From Microvelia longipes (taxonomy: Eukaryota; Arthropoda; Insecta; Hemiptera; Veliidae): DNA of 64,000 nucleotides. The notes under the pieces were generated by a model. The model saw nothing but the letters and a program-made list of their open reading frames with translations. It was not told the DNA's origin and ran no database searches. The stretch covers positions 24,724,861 through 24,788,860 of the forward strand of contig JACMZG010000008.1 in assembly GCA_018340805.1 (NCBI GenBank). The letters run 5' to 3'. Position numbers and translations under genes: made by a program. This document shows, piece after piece, positions 26,284-39,212 of the stretch (its first letter is position 1; the number at the start of each line of letters is the position of its first letter).

Positions 26284-26999
26284 GGCTTTATTTTATTCTT
26301 GTTTCTTTGTCCCCTGAAAGTCACTTATAGGTCATGTGGGGTGTTCTTGTTTAAAATTACATGTCATACGCCAATGTCAAGCTTTACATAAATCATAATT
26401 AAATGTCACAAACTTGTGGATATTTTTTGCATCCGTTTTATTAATTGGGATCAATCCTGTTTCGAAACGCGGCCTAAAGATCTTTCTATGGCCGCTTCGT
26501 CATAGTTTTTAATAAGACCTTCGTGTACGCAAACACCAGCTGTGTACCAAGATCCTTTTTGTTTTTAGTAATGGTAGCAGGCATCATTTTCTACGATGCC
26601 TGAATCCCAGATTTTAGTTCCTTCTTATTCTTATTGTGTCTTCACACAGACTCTTATCTCTTTAAGTGATTTGGACGAGGATGGAAGGAGAAGAAGAAGA
26701 CTTCTCACTCTCAAAAAACACGGCCAAACTAAACTCTATCGAGCGCACCTTTTTTCTGTGAAATTGATGTCAAATTTTTTTCATGTCAAATTTTTGTGAA
26801 ATCATATACAAATTATATGTTATTATTTCTTAAAAAATAATGAAATTTAGCAATTCTGACAGATAGAAATAGCTGTGAGCACACCTCCTAAAATAAAAAC
26901 AAAACATTCGAGGTCCCCTTTTATTATTGAGTGAGTCCTTATAGAGTGAGTGGACTTCCCCTTCTCCTTTCATCCCCTCAAAATGACCTAAGTGTAGAG

Positions 27000-28165
27000 C
27001 AAGCCTTCCCAACCCTTGGGTCGCGACCCGGATTGGGTCGCGAACGAAATTTTTTGGGTCGCCAAATTTTTCTATTATTAACAATCCAAAAAATTACAAA
27101 GATTTATGTATAAAGATTATTATTAGCAAATAACAGATTTGCTTAAACAGATATTACTTAGAAATTGATAATACTTTAAACATGCGATAACAAAAAAGCC
27201 GCGGCCAAAACATTTCTTAGAAGTCCTTTACCGACATAGGCACCCCCGCCTTTATCTAATTCTTGCTAACTTTAATGATTGTTATACCTATGATAATACT
27301 GTGTTTAAAAGTTTCTTATTACTTCTTTTATAGGTTCGGGTTATTAAAATTATAATGTTCAATTATATGTGAATTTGGTTCTAACATACATCAACGTAGT
27401 TTAATTTAGCGTACAAGTTTTATAATTATAATTGTTTCACCAGTTTATTTATTTTAGCGATTTCCTTTGGGAATAAAATTCGCTCATGGAATCGGCGTCA
27501 TGGCGGAAGTCGAACCTCGGACCACGACACAAATTCGTTTCAGAGGTCCCTAATGACGAAAACATACGTTTCACGAGACTTTATATATGTATTTCTAGAC
27601 ACTTTCTTGTAAACACTCTATCTTTCGAACTGATTAATATTTTTTAATCAAACTTAGTACAAACTTAAACCTTCGGGAGGACAGGTTTTCAACCCTATTG
27701 AAAACCAGGTTTTTTGTGACGTCATTAACCCGTTTGCTGAGTCAGCGAAATTTTCAAAATCGCATAATTCAGGGTTAATATTTTTCACCGCAAAAGGTCA
27801 ATAGTTATGTTTTTTTGAGACACTGGATCAAATTAAACCGGTCCGAAGTCGATACGACCTCTAAGTGACCAAAAAATCGAAAAAAACCCCAATAAATTAT
27901 CGAAAACCTTCTGGCGCGGTGGTCCGCATGTCGGGCGAATGTCCTTTGGATGCGTGTTTCCGTGCTAAACAACCGGTTTCTTGCTTAAGGTTCCGATTCA
28001 TGCTTAGAACCTAAGCAGTTACTAAATGTCAAGCACTGCTCCTAACAAGTTCGGCAATAAATAAAAACGCCTGCAATATTCAGGTTATACAAAATAAGTT
28101 CATTTGGGTCGCCAAACTTTAGAAAAGCAAAAGGTTCGCGTAACTGAAAAGGTTGGGAAACGCTG
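27000..28165. mobile_element. hAT-type non-autonomous element, 8-bp TSD
   Basis: The element starts CAAGCCTTCCCAACCCTTGG and ends GGTTGGGAAACGCTG; the reverse complement of the end, CAGCGTTTCCCAACC, matches the start. It is flanked by a perfect 8-bp duplication GTGTAGAG at 26992-26999 and 28166-28173. The GGGTCGCGACCC text near the left end and GGGTCGCCAAA near both ends are typical of one widespread hAT group. Length 1166 bp, no transposase frame. It contains at about 27910-28015 a copy of another repeat (CTGGCGCGGTGGTCCGCATG). Confidence 0.88.
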
Positions 28166-28781
28166 GTGTAGAGGATAACTTTACGTGTTTAATATTACTC
28201 TTACCATCATAAAAAACATTAGAAATACTGAAAAACCAAAGTATGTTGACAATAAGCATGTCAGACATAAAGAGTGTAAAAACAAAATGGGGATTCTCCA
28301 ATACTTCTTGTATTTTCAAAAGTTGTTTGAGTCCCTACATTTTCCTCTGAAACGGTGACGACACGATTTTGTCGGTATAATCCTCCCTTGGAAATTTGCC
28401 ACTTCCTAGACGTTTGAAGACACAACATATGTATTTTGTATTATTTCAATACAACAAAGTTGTAATTCATTTGTAATTGAAACAAGTTGTCATACTACTA
28501 TATTTGTTGTCATTGCGTTATTTAGATCGTCACATATTATTGTAATTACAAGTAATTTGACCGTGAAACTTGTCGAATCATATTTTTAACATATAAAGCA
28601 TAGAAAAGAGAGAGTATATAAGAGTACATAAAGAAACGACATAAGATTTTTTTAACTCCACAGCCAATAATATTTCACCAACTCAACCCGCTTAAAACTC
28701 CAGGAATAGAGTAGGCCACGTTAGATGACCCTCCCTGCGTAGTTTCATCACTTTGTTGTTTCGCATTATTTGTTATTTAGT

Positions 28782-29095
28782 CATAGAGATACATACTAGA
28801 GGAGGCATAGCCTATCTCAATACATTGACAAGCCTGTAACATTATTTTGGGGCTCTGTCTAACCTCAATGAAACCTCCTTCTAGAGTAAGGAGGTATAGG
28901 TTATAATGAATTGATTGATTTCGGCTTCCCGCACATTGATTGTGTTTTAAATTGTATTTTTAACGTTCTACTATATAATTTATTGTAATTTTGTACTGAT
29001 TATTTTATTTTATTTCTATGCAAATGTGTTCAGGTTACTTTTTTGATGTTTCAAAATATAACCTATAGGGCCTCTCTAGTAATACTATCTCTATG
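28782..29095 (+). mobile_element. MITE copy A, hAT-like
   Basis: Ends CATAGAGATACATACTAGAG and CTCTAGTAATACTATCTCTATG are inverted repeats. Flanks TATTTAGT (28774-28781) and TATATAGT (29096-29103) look like an 8-bp target duplication with one change. Two related copies are at 57888-58195 and 60389-60709, which share CCTCATTGAAACCTCCT and TTTTCGGCTTCCCGC. Confidence 0.8.
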
Positions 29096-30422
29096 TATAT
29101 AGTACTTGGCATAGAGATATTATTACTATAGAGACCCTGTTGGTTGAAATTTAAACACCGATGAAGTAATCTGAACACCTTCAACTATAATGATCTCTTT
29201 CGAAATAGATCATTATAATTAAAGATGATAAGTTTCATCCTTGATTAATTATTCTTAGGCTGATCGTTCTATTTTTATATTTTGTTCTGCATTAATATTT
29301 GTTTTTAACCTGTATCCAGTTTATCTAGTTTGTTTACTGTCTGCTGGTGAACCCAAAGACTACTATATAATAAACTGCTAAACTATATAACAAAGTTTTT
29401 TTGCTATAGTTCTATGCTAAACTGGTTACAACGTTACACTGGTTTAATCACTGTTATATATAGTGTTATATTATCAGTGCTGCTGCATCTATAGCTGTTT
29501 TGACAGCTTATGATTTAAATAATGACATTTACTTTAAAATTTATTAAAAAAACTAAAAAAATATAAAATGTGAAGTAAATTTTTAGGTGTCGCGTTTTTA
29601 AGTTTTATCTAAATTTTCCGTAGAACTTAATGGCATAACTTTTTGATATAAATTACTAAATTTTTCGTGTTTTACAAAAAAAAAATAAACATCCATCTCA
29701 AAATTGTGAGTTAACTTTATAGTAGAGTATAGATAGCTATATAGATAGCTATATTTACTTTTATGAAATATACTCTATTGATTTCCTATTTCACACAATG
29801 AGAAGGATATTTAAAACATAAAATTTATACTTGAGCAGTTGATTACTATATAGGTATATGTAAAGTCTTACACGTATTAAAAGTTGCTTATCAAAGACCT
29901 CTTAGAGTAAAACGATTCTACTGTACCTCGGACCGAATCCAAGATAGCGTACTGATACAAAATCGTTTGCCTATCATATTTTGGCACTATTGAAGAAGGC
30001 AATTCTTAATATTGGTATTGAAAGTAGTGACACTATTTTAAAGGTTTTAATGGTGCTCTGTCGCCAAACTATAGTGTATAGAGCTGTATCGTATCCAATT
30101 TTACTTTGAAAGCAATCATCAACTTTAAAGTATATGCGATACTAACGCAGTATGTATAGAAACCAAAACTGAAATTAACTATTAGAAACAGAGAATTCAT
30201 ATAATATTAATCTTTAGAATTATAAACTTTATAAATTCTTTAATACAAAAACACCTCTATAAAAATAGTTTTTCGAATATGCTTGGTATTTAATTTCTAA
30301 TTGGATCTTGGTTCGTTATCTTTTTATTTTTTGCAAGATTAAGCCTATGATTTTATCTTGTAAGTTTTTAAAGTCATAAATCCCTATTTTAAGAGAATTT
30401 TCATGAAGAAAATTACGCTTAT
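29096..30422. other. Gene-free AT-rich stretch before Tbcel
   Basis: No gene recognised. A lone inverted MITE end (CATAGAGATATTATTACTAT, about 29114) follows copy A, suggesting a broken second insertion. Short repeats such as ATAGATAGCTAT occur near 29735. Confidence 0.4.
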
Positions 30423-30486
30423 GAGGTTGTCCGGATGACGGAAGTTGAGATTCCTTACTCTCAACTTCCGTCATCCGGACAACCTC
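30423..30486. repeat. Perfect 27-bp hairpin with extra half-copies
   Basis: Arms 30423-30449 and 30460-30486 are exact reverse complements (GAGGTTGTCCGGATGACGG at the start) with a 10-base loop. A related GGATGACGGAAGTTGAG word with similar following text returns at about 30670-30715. It lies about 600 bases upstream of the Tbcel start codon. Confidence 0.85.
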
Positions 30487-31078
30487 CCTTACCCTTGTAA
30501 GGGAGGGGTCGATTCCTATTGGCTTCATGATAACAAAAAATGGGCAACAAACATAGGAAGATACTAGGGAGTAACAAACAAAAGACCGGTTTGTTTGTGT
30601 CTTACACACACATATGTATGTGTAAGAGTTTCTACCCTTATACGGTTTCTTACCTTCTACGCTTATGAAGGATGACGGAAGTTGAGGGTAAGAGAGGAGG
30701 AATCGATTCAAATTGGCTTCCTCATACCAAAAGAACTTCGAAGTAGTATTTATATGGTCGAAGGCTTTCTAAAACGATTCCGAACGGTTTCAGCTCAATC
30801 AAGTCTGTTTTAGTGGGGCAATCGCTATATTTAAAAACTAAATCATGATTATATTTATTTCAACCTAAAGAATATATATCTAGAATTAGTCCGAAACGTG
30901 TTTCATTGGTCTGTTTTGAAAAAATGAATTGACAAATTTTATGGAAACAAAATCTTTTTGATCAAATGAGAAATGACTTTTAGTTACCTGATTCCTACGA
31001 TTTCTTATTTTTTTAACAATATCCATTCGTTTTATTATTGTTACAGATAGTGAACTTACAGTGCTTAAGAAGTGAATA

Positions 31079-34000
31079 ATGCCGTCACTACTAGAAGGGA
31101 TAGAAGCAAAGTACGGATGTGGTGGATCTATGATGGAACTACCCATGATGTATCCAAGGAAAGCACCTGACAGGCTTCCACCAGTGATTGTTTTCAATAA
31201 TTTTGGCATTGATTCAGCAGGACATGAGGATACTCTTAAAACTAAATGCCAGCATGTTCAGGAACTGGATCTTGCCCAAAATTCTCTTTCACAGTGGAAT
31301 GAGGTATTTTGATGACTATTGTGCGAATATTTTATTTATAAAGATTTTTGGTATTATAATATTTTGGATTTCCTGTCATTTTATAAGTGCTTGCTCTATT
31401 AGTTAGTATGACTACTTCTAATACTTTTGACTCTTCGGTGAGATCCTGATATATTCAAGACGTATATGACAAAAGTTCTTGACTTTGTACAGATCAGACC
31501 ATGTACTTACAATAGACTTGCGTCCCTTTGGTTTAGAAGAAATCCATATGTAATAACTGTTTTCCTTTTGTTTAGAAATACTTGAGGCTCGACCGGACTT
31601 TAATTTGAACTCTCGGCACAAGACTAATGCTTTAAATGCTTTTTACTTTTCTTCATTTATTCTGTAAATATATAAGAAAAGTATTGCGTTTACACTAAAT
31701 ATCCAAAACCGGGATTTCACCTATATGACCCGTTTCAAGTGTTGTGTAGACATTCTGAGTGGTTTTTAAAAAATTGTCTATCTGTATTTGCCTGTATAAG
31801 CAAAGTGCTAAACTGCATCTGGTTGAGGCTATGTCGGCGCCATGATGAGTTAGAAGAAACCAAGCAGAGCCGGGACATGACATTTTGTCTAGCCATTAGT
31901 AATATGACGAACGTTGAATGATGGTACTTGTTACATTTCTAGGTGTCTTTGGTGCAATCATATTGGGTTTTGTAATAATTTACTCAAATTTTTGCTTGAG
32001 TACTTGAGGGAACTGCATGGATAATTTGTGTCTTGTATTGCTTGTCATACTAAAACATTAGAATACTTAAATGATCTCCAGTGGATAACCAAAGAATTTT
32101 GTTATGATGTTTGTTAGAAATTTGTAAGGATTGTTAGGAATTTAACAAATTAAAAAAATAAAACTACAAATTTAATCAAATGCATATTATATTTCCCATA
32201 CATTTTTATACAACATAATTTTAAACAAAATCAGCTATACTCTCAATATGGTTGTTTGTTAATTAAGTTTAGTATAAGCTCGACTTTACGTCAGTTAAAA
32301 TTCATAGCCTTGACCTTCACTTATTATATCCTTTTTAACTTATTAAGTATTTATAAATGTATTACAGCTCACATGCATATTAGGATAAGTTTTAAGTAAT
32401 AATAATAGTATTTATTTTATACATTTGTGTGTAATAAGTTTGCACAGCAGGGCCTGCTCTGCTTGATTTCTTGTATTTTTTACGAAGAACAAAAAGTTTT
32501 TTTTTTTGTAAGTACTTGAAGTACTTACAAAAGATCTTTATAGACACCACTAGTTTTTCTTGGAAGGGAATTTTTAACGCTTCCAATGAAGTTTCTAGTG
32601 TTGGAGCAGGTATTGAAGAGCCCCAATATTGGTGCGAGCCAGAACTTAGCTGATCCTATCCGCTGTTCCTTTGACATTTGGTAGATAAGCTTTCCTCCTG
32701 TGTTCTTGTCTCTCCTTCAGCAGAGACAATAACAGTAGCAACATATTTAGTTCAATTTGGTAGAGCATTTGGTTTTCCATCATGATGTCCTACATCCCTA
32801 AAGATCTGGTCTCTTCTGTGTCATAAACAGATTCTCATTTCCTTTACTAATAAACATTTCCCTAACGAAATGATGTGCTTAAGGATTCCATCATGGCTAT
32901 TTATTTATTTTATTTGTTTTTATTTTCCAGGTTCTTACAATTCTATATCACATGCCTAGCTTGCAGTTTGCAAATCTAAGTTTCAACTCCCTGACTGGAT
33001 GTCTGTCTGATAGCCATTTGAGGGGATGTTTTCCTCGTCTCAAGAATCTGATATTAAATGGTACTAAAATAGATTGGGCTTCCATTTGTAAACTTGTCTC
33101 CAATATACCATGGTAAGTTAAAATATTTACAAGTAATGTTAAGGCATTAATGTAGTTAGTCTACCCCATTGTAATATCTAATTTTTTTTTAGTTTGTAAA
33201 TAATACATATTTAAACTCAAATACAGGGTGAACCAGCTAAGTTGGAACAGCTAAATATCTTGAGAACTAGAATAGATAGAAACTTTAAAGCTTCGGTTAC
33301 CATTAAGACCCATTTATGAGCAGAGTCTCATGACACATTTTTTTTGTAGGAAATTCGCTCAAGTTAAAATGAGAAAATTAAATAAGAGTGTACACTTTTA
33401 AGACTGAATTTTCATTTTATGGCTAAAAGAATGTTTACTCTTAGATACTCAACCTTAAAATTACTTTTTATTTACAATTAGATATTTTTTATTAACAAGA
33501 AAAAATAATCATTTTAGTAAATATATTTATATAACTTCTAAACTATTACCAAAGATGATGATCCTATGTAAACTATAGGATTGTAGTATATGGTCTTTGC
33601 TAAACTCTCCATTGATAAATTTTTTTTTGTGACAACATGTTAAAAGCATATTTAGGTTACATGGTATTTTCTGAGCATGTAGGGCTTTTATAAGCTTTTG
33701 ATATTCGTTTTTGACCAATTCATTTTCTTCTTTTTTTCAAAGTAGAAAATGAACTGATCAATTATTAATATTATTATTATTATTAATATAATGTATCAAT
33801 TATAATAATAATATATTTAATTGTTGCAGTTTAGAAGAACTTCATTTAAGTCTCAATGGATATAATGAAGTTGTATTAGAAGATAGGGAAAAGAAAGAAC
33901 CAATTTTACACAACGGTGTCAAAAGATTGTATTTTACTGGTATTGTATCATTATTATTATTATTTTGTAGCTAGTTTTATCAAATGTCATCTGTCTTAAT

Positions 34001-37000
34001 TTTTTTTAATTTAAATGTAGAATTTGAATTCTTAAAAAAATGGAGTAAGGGAAAAAAGCTAACTGTAGACAAAAAAGTTTAATAAGTTACTAAGTTTAAA
34101 AGATATGAAATGTCTGTTTTTATAAATCTATTGCATAGATTAAGGACTTGTTCTGACAGATTATACAAATGTTAATCATCAAAAGAAGTTTTTACTCACT
34201 CATTTTTCTTGCACACTAACAGCACAGATTGCTTTTTAGACTGTTCTTAACCTTACCTGGTACTTGTTAAGGGTTGCCAGATTTTAGCTTAGGGCTAGCG
34301 GAACAAATCTGGCAAGCGGGGGGTCATATTATTTACTGAAATCATAGGCAGATTGTTAAATTAGATAGAATAATGATTATGCGACTTGGTAGTGTAAAGT
34401 GTGATATTACTGCTGTAGAAATTTATTGATAAGTGAAGTTAGGCAATGAAAAATTTCAAAAGCAATAATTATCACCTTATTGCATTTACAAAGCAGTTCC
34501 CCCCCCCAAGTCTAGAGGTCACTGTCATACCATCCCTTTACTGGAAGCATCTATTCTATTTATTAAGAACAAAAAATAGATTGTAATAGCAACTATAAGA
34601 TCTTGTTGAGCCTGACCAATTCTACTGAATTTCATCTCTTTGCCATTCAAAGTTAATGAGATATGGAGGCTCAAAGCTACACAGTTTTGACCCTCACTCA
34701 CTCATCAATATTCTAAGGCACTCAAAAAAAACTTAAATACTTGAAATTTGGTATATTGATAAATTTGATTTGACCTATCAGAATTTTGTTTTATTAAAGA
34801 AATTGGTGACTGTTTAGTAATAAATTAATGCTGTAATATACTTAAACTAATTAATTAATTTAATAATAAGGCATACGCTTCAAGTTTACAAAAAGGAATA
34901 AAATCCTAACAATAACACATATGTGTAAAAAATGGAGCCAAGACTAGCGTAAAAGTTGTGAGATCATTGGATAAGCCAAGTCAAAAGTTCCTAAATATAC
35001 GAGGTCTTGGCAGTTTCACATTATGACTTGGCCATTACGCAGCACACACAGAAGTCTATAGTGAACTTATTAAATAGGCTAAATGTATTTTTATAATTTA
35101 TGTCAACTGTCTACACTCTATACTAGATCTTCAATACCACTCTACCTCAAGCTGCGTAATGGCCACGTCACAAAGTGAAACCGCTTAGACCTCGTTTATT
35201 TATAAGCATAATTAGGAAACTTTTGACTTGGCTTAGCAAATGATCTCACAACTTTTTACGCTAGACTTGGCTCCTTTTTTACAGGCATGTGTTTTTTTTG
35301 GATAAACACATTCTCTTCCTATCCCTAATTAATATATATTGATATATATATATTGATTGATATATATTTATTTATTATTATCTAACTTATCTAAACTATA
35401 AATTTAAAACTTCACTAATCAATGTGGTTAATGTCTTTCATTAAACAATAAAATTGTCCTTATTTATGTAATAAATTTTTCTATTGTTTATGTGGATATC
35501 ATCTATGCAAATGATAGAGCTACTTTTGTCTCCAATAAAGAAAGAGAGATACAACATCGAAATGTGAGATTAATCCATAATATATTCAAAACTTTATATT
35601 TACAATATTTTCTTACATCAGTTTTCCATTCAAGCTTGACCTTTTGTGATGGATAAAGAAATTGTGTTTTAGATTCAAATAATTGATTCTTGCACATATA
35701 TTTCAGATAATACAATACAAAAGTGGAAAGAAGTTTGCAAACTTGGCCTATCGTTTCCAGAGTTAGACACACTTATTTTAGCTGATTGTCCGATTGAATC
35801 TCTTGAAGATACCTTAGAATCACGATTACAGCCTTCCCACCTTGAAAAGGTAATCCTAATTATTATTTGCTTATAATTTAAGAAAGGATAACCAACTGCA
35901 AGTATTGAAAGCAGCTGATTCTTCCATACATTCAATTACTTATATGCACAGACATCACTGAAGAAATATTCTTTTTATATTCTTTGTATAAAGAAATCAG
36001 ATAAAATTAAAACATGCATTAAAATGTATCATAAGTGAAAACAGTGCAATAATAATAAATATCTAATCAATAATTAATAATTACTGGATTCTAGGAATAC
36101 TAAATAACTAGATTGTTTATTTCCTTTTTTTGGGGTGAAACTAATTAATGTCCCTATAGGTGGGGTTATTGTAATTAAGTTTTTATTTTAACATGTAATC
36201 AAAGTAATTTTCCATTATAATTTTAAGGTTATACAATACAAATACTTTTATTTCCAATAGTACAAAATTTACAAAAGAATTACAAAATTTACTCACATAT
36301 AAATTATATTTACAGTGTACAGAAACAATTATGGTTGGTGTTAGTGTAATAAAATAGATTTGTGGGGCTAAAGAATTTTAAATATGAGTATACATGCGAC
36401 GGCACATGAGTGCCGTTACATGCATATGTTGTCAATAAGACTATTACCATCATATGGTAAAAAGAAGATGGTTGTAAGAGTAAGCTCAGGGTCAGTTTTG
36501 GAACCCACAAGGCAGAGCCTGTTGTGGGGATTCATCATTAAGGTTTATTAGTAGCAACACTGGTTTAAATAGAAAATATTGAACAGGTTAGTTAAGATAG
36601 AAAAATTGACGGTAAAAACAGATTAAAATATCACAATTGTTTATCAAGCAAGGTTTATAACCTTGTCATGATATGAAACTCATTATTTTACAGTAAAATT
36701 ACAGAAAAGAATATACAATATAATAAAAGGTAACAAAAGATTAGAATTGTCCATTATTAAGCATTAGTTCAATTTTTATGTCCATTACTAGCATTAGTTC
36801 AATTTTTATGAAATGAATAGTGTACATTTTATAAAAATAAATGTGAAAATGGGGAAACAATCTAATTGAGTTAGAATTCAATTAACCCTACAGTATAAAT
36901 GAAGAAAAGTAAAAATTGTGCAGAACAGTGATCAAAATTAATTATATTGTTCCACTGGCTAAAATCTTAATATAATTATATTTGTTTTTTTTTTATGTTA

Positions 37001-38289
37001 GTTTAGTGACGAGCCAATTACTGCAGCTTTGGCTTAAATGATATTTAGGACTAAGGTTAATTTGCTTGTTAAATGAAGATTTGTTGTCAAAATTGTTTTA
37101 TTTTAATATTAATCTAAAATGTTTGTTTCTAGTGTGATTCGGGTTCATCGTCAGAAGATTCCTCAAATGAAGACAAGCCAAATAGTCAAAATGAGGGTTC
37201 TTACTCGCGAAGTGAAAGCGAGTGTGAGGGGTGCCAAGAATATGCCACCAAACATTCATCTCATCATTATTTTAGAAATTTAAAGTTCCTTAATTTAAAT
37301 AATACACATATATCTTCATGGGTTGATATAGATAGGCTAGCATGCTTTCCTAACCTTCATCATTTACGAGTTCATGCCATACCATTATTAGAGGTAATAT
37401 ATAACGCTTACTTACTGTCATTTATTTTTCAGTACATATTTGGATGTTAATTTAATAAATGAAGAGTTTTATTATTTTTTAAAAAAAGCTTTAATTAACT
37501 GATTCCTAGTTAAATGTGTTGTAAAGACAAATTAAGTGGTTTAATATACTTTGAAAATTAACTAAATTTTAAATAATTTATTTTTAGGGTCTCGAAGAAA
37601 CTGCTCATGAAAGACGTCAATTACTAATTGCAAGGCTGCCAAATATCACAACTTTAAATGGTGGAGGGGAAATCAGTAAAGATGATAGAGAAGATGCTGA
37701 AAGAGCATTTATCAGGCATTTCATGGACAAACCTGAGAGTGACAGGCCTGATAGGTAAGCCTTTGTTCAGTTTGTTTCAAATAATTGTGAAAAATATTTC
37801 ATGTTTGCTTAGAGCTAAAATGTAGTATTAAATGTTTTTAATTTTGTGTCTAATTTTTTAAGATTTAAGCTTTAATGCTTTAAGCTTTTAAGCTTTTAAC
37901 ATCTTTCAAAGTAAAATGAAAAAACTTATATGATGTCTGTTATAATTATTTTTTCTTTTTGTTTTAGGTATTCCGATCTGGTTGCTATTCATGGTAAACT
38001 GGATCCTCTAGTAAATATAGATCTCTCTCCTGATCGTTATGTTAAAATATTATTCACTTGTGGTGCCAAAACAGAAATGCGCTCCCTTAACGTTTACCAA
38101 ACTGTTTCCGAACTGAAACAAAAACTTGAAAACTTTTCAGGAATACCTGCCTCCAAAATGAAACTATTCTATGCTGATCAAGAAATGAGAAGTGCATTTG
38201 GACCTGAAGAGATGAAATTTCCAAATAAACAATTATACAGCTACAATATTGCATGTGGGGATGAAATAATTATAGATTCTAAGAGATAA
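31079..38289 (+). CDS. Tbcel: Tubulin cofactor E-like protein TBCEL (7 exons, complete)
   Basis: Exons 31079-31303, 32931-33112, 33830-33939, 35707-35849, 37133-37393, 37588-37754 and 37968-38289 join in frame into 469 residues; human TBCEL has 424. Leucine-rich repeats run through exons 1-5 (QELDLAQNSLSQW, LQFANLSFNSL, LEELHLSLNGY, LDTLILADCPIE, LKFLNLNNTHISSW). Exon 6 has RRQLLIARLPNITTLNG and the DDREDAERAFIRHF block. Exon 7 is a ubiquitin-like domain (AFGPEEMKF, GDEIIIDSKR). There is no CAP-Gly domain, which separates TBCEL from TBCE. Known role: it destabilises tubulin and microtubules; the Drosophila gene mulet acts in sperm individualisation. Oddity: exon 5 begins with an acidic, Ser-rich insertion (SSSEDSSNEDKPN...) not in the human protein as I recall it. 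Introns carry mobile-element relics. Confidence 0.95.
31640..31830 (+). repeat. Dispersed repeat fragment in Tbcel intron 1
   Basis: TTCATTTATTCTGTAAATAT, AAGAAAAGTATTGCGTTTAC, CCGGGATTTCACCTATATGA and ATTCTGAGTGGTTTTT match the 5' half of the dispersed repeat at 47.25 kb. The distal half with the 5S-like block is absent. Confidence 0.55.
34914..35292. mobile_element. Foldback/MITE element in Tbcel intron 3
   Basis: Left arm 34914-35043 and right arm 35151-35292 are imperfect inverted repeats (AAAATGGAGCCAAGACTAGCG pairs with CGCTAGACTTGGCTCCTTTT; GGCCATTACGCAGC pairs with GCTGCGTAATGGCC). Spacer about 107 bp. Non-coding. Confidence 0.85.
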
Positions 38290-38678
38290 GCTATATTTTT
38301 TAATAATGAAAAAGTTTTAAAAAAACAAAAGTGTATATTTTTAAACAAAAATAAGTCAGTAAAGTTAGAAAAAGTAGTCCAAGATAAGTTTATTTTCAAC
38401 TATTTAATTGTTTAAGGTTAACAGCTAATTTATATTACTATATAATGCCTTCCTGACATTGATTTCATTTAAGACTTTATTCTCTGATTGCATTAGTGTA
38501 TGTTAAAAATTCTTAGATATATAACATACTGAATAGATATAATTCCATAACATCACTTAACTTAAGTATTACTTAATTGTTTAATATATCATCATTGATG
38601 TCAAAGATTATTAGATATACCTATATAATCTTTGATTGATGTCTTCATCATTGATAAGTTTCCATTTAATTTTTTATG

Positions 38679-38680
<2 letters not shown>

Positions 38681-38757
<77 letters not shown>
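38681..38757. repeat. (TA)n microsatellite
   Basis: A nearly pure TA run of about 75 bases, 390 bases after the Tbcel stop codon. Confidence 0.9.
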
Positions 38758-38761
<4 letters not shown>

Positions 38762-39080
38762 TAGATATCAGATAGTATATATAGTAGATAGCAGCTTTAG
38801 ACTATACTACTTCTTTTAACTTTAAAAAGAGTGTAGCCTTCTGTATAACACAAGATAAATCTATTTAGCTCCTACAGTATATCTAGTTGTTTTTGGTGGT
38901 CAGTGCCATATTTAAATAGAAAAATGGTCGAAATTGCCATCACCCTTGTATAAACTAAAAGTCTTCCAGTCTAAATTCATCAATACTGAATGGTCACTTA
39001 TTTTTGCGAATTTTCATAGAAAAAATGAGGGGGTCATAGAGGAGAGTAGAGGTGGGGTGGATTTTTTTTGGAACTCACTG

Positions 39081-39083
<3 letters not shown>

Positions 39084-39177
<94 letters not shown>

Positions 39178-39212
39178 GTGTGTGTGTGTGTGTATGTGTG
39201 TGTGTGTGTGGT
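39084..39212. repeat. (TA)n followed by (GT)n microsatellite
   Basis: About 88 bases of pure TA change to about 40 bases of GT-rich repeat. The 101-residue open frame across it is an artefact of the repeat. Confidence 0.9.
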
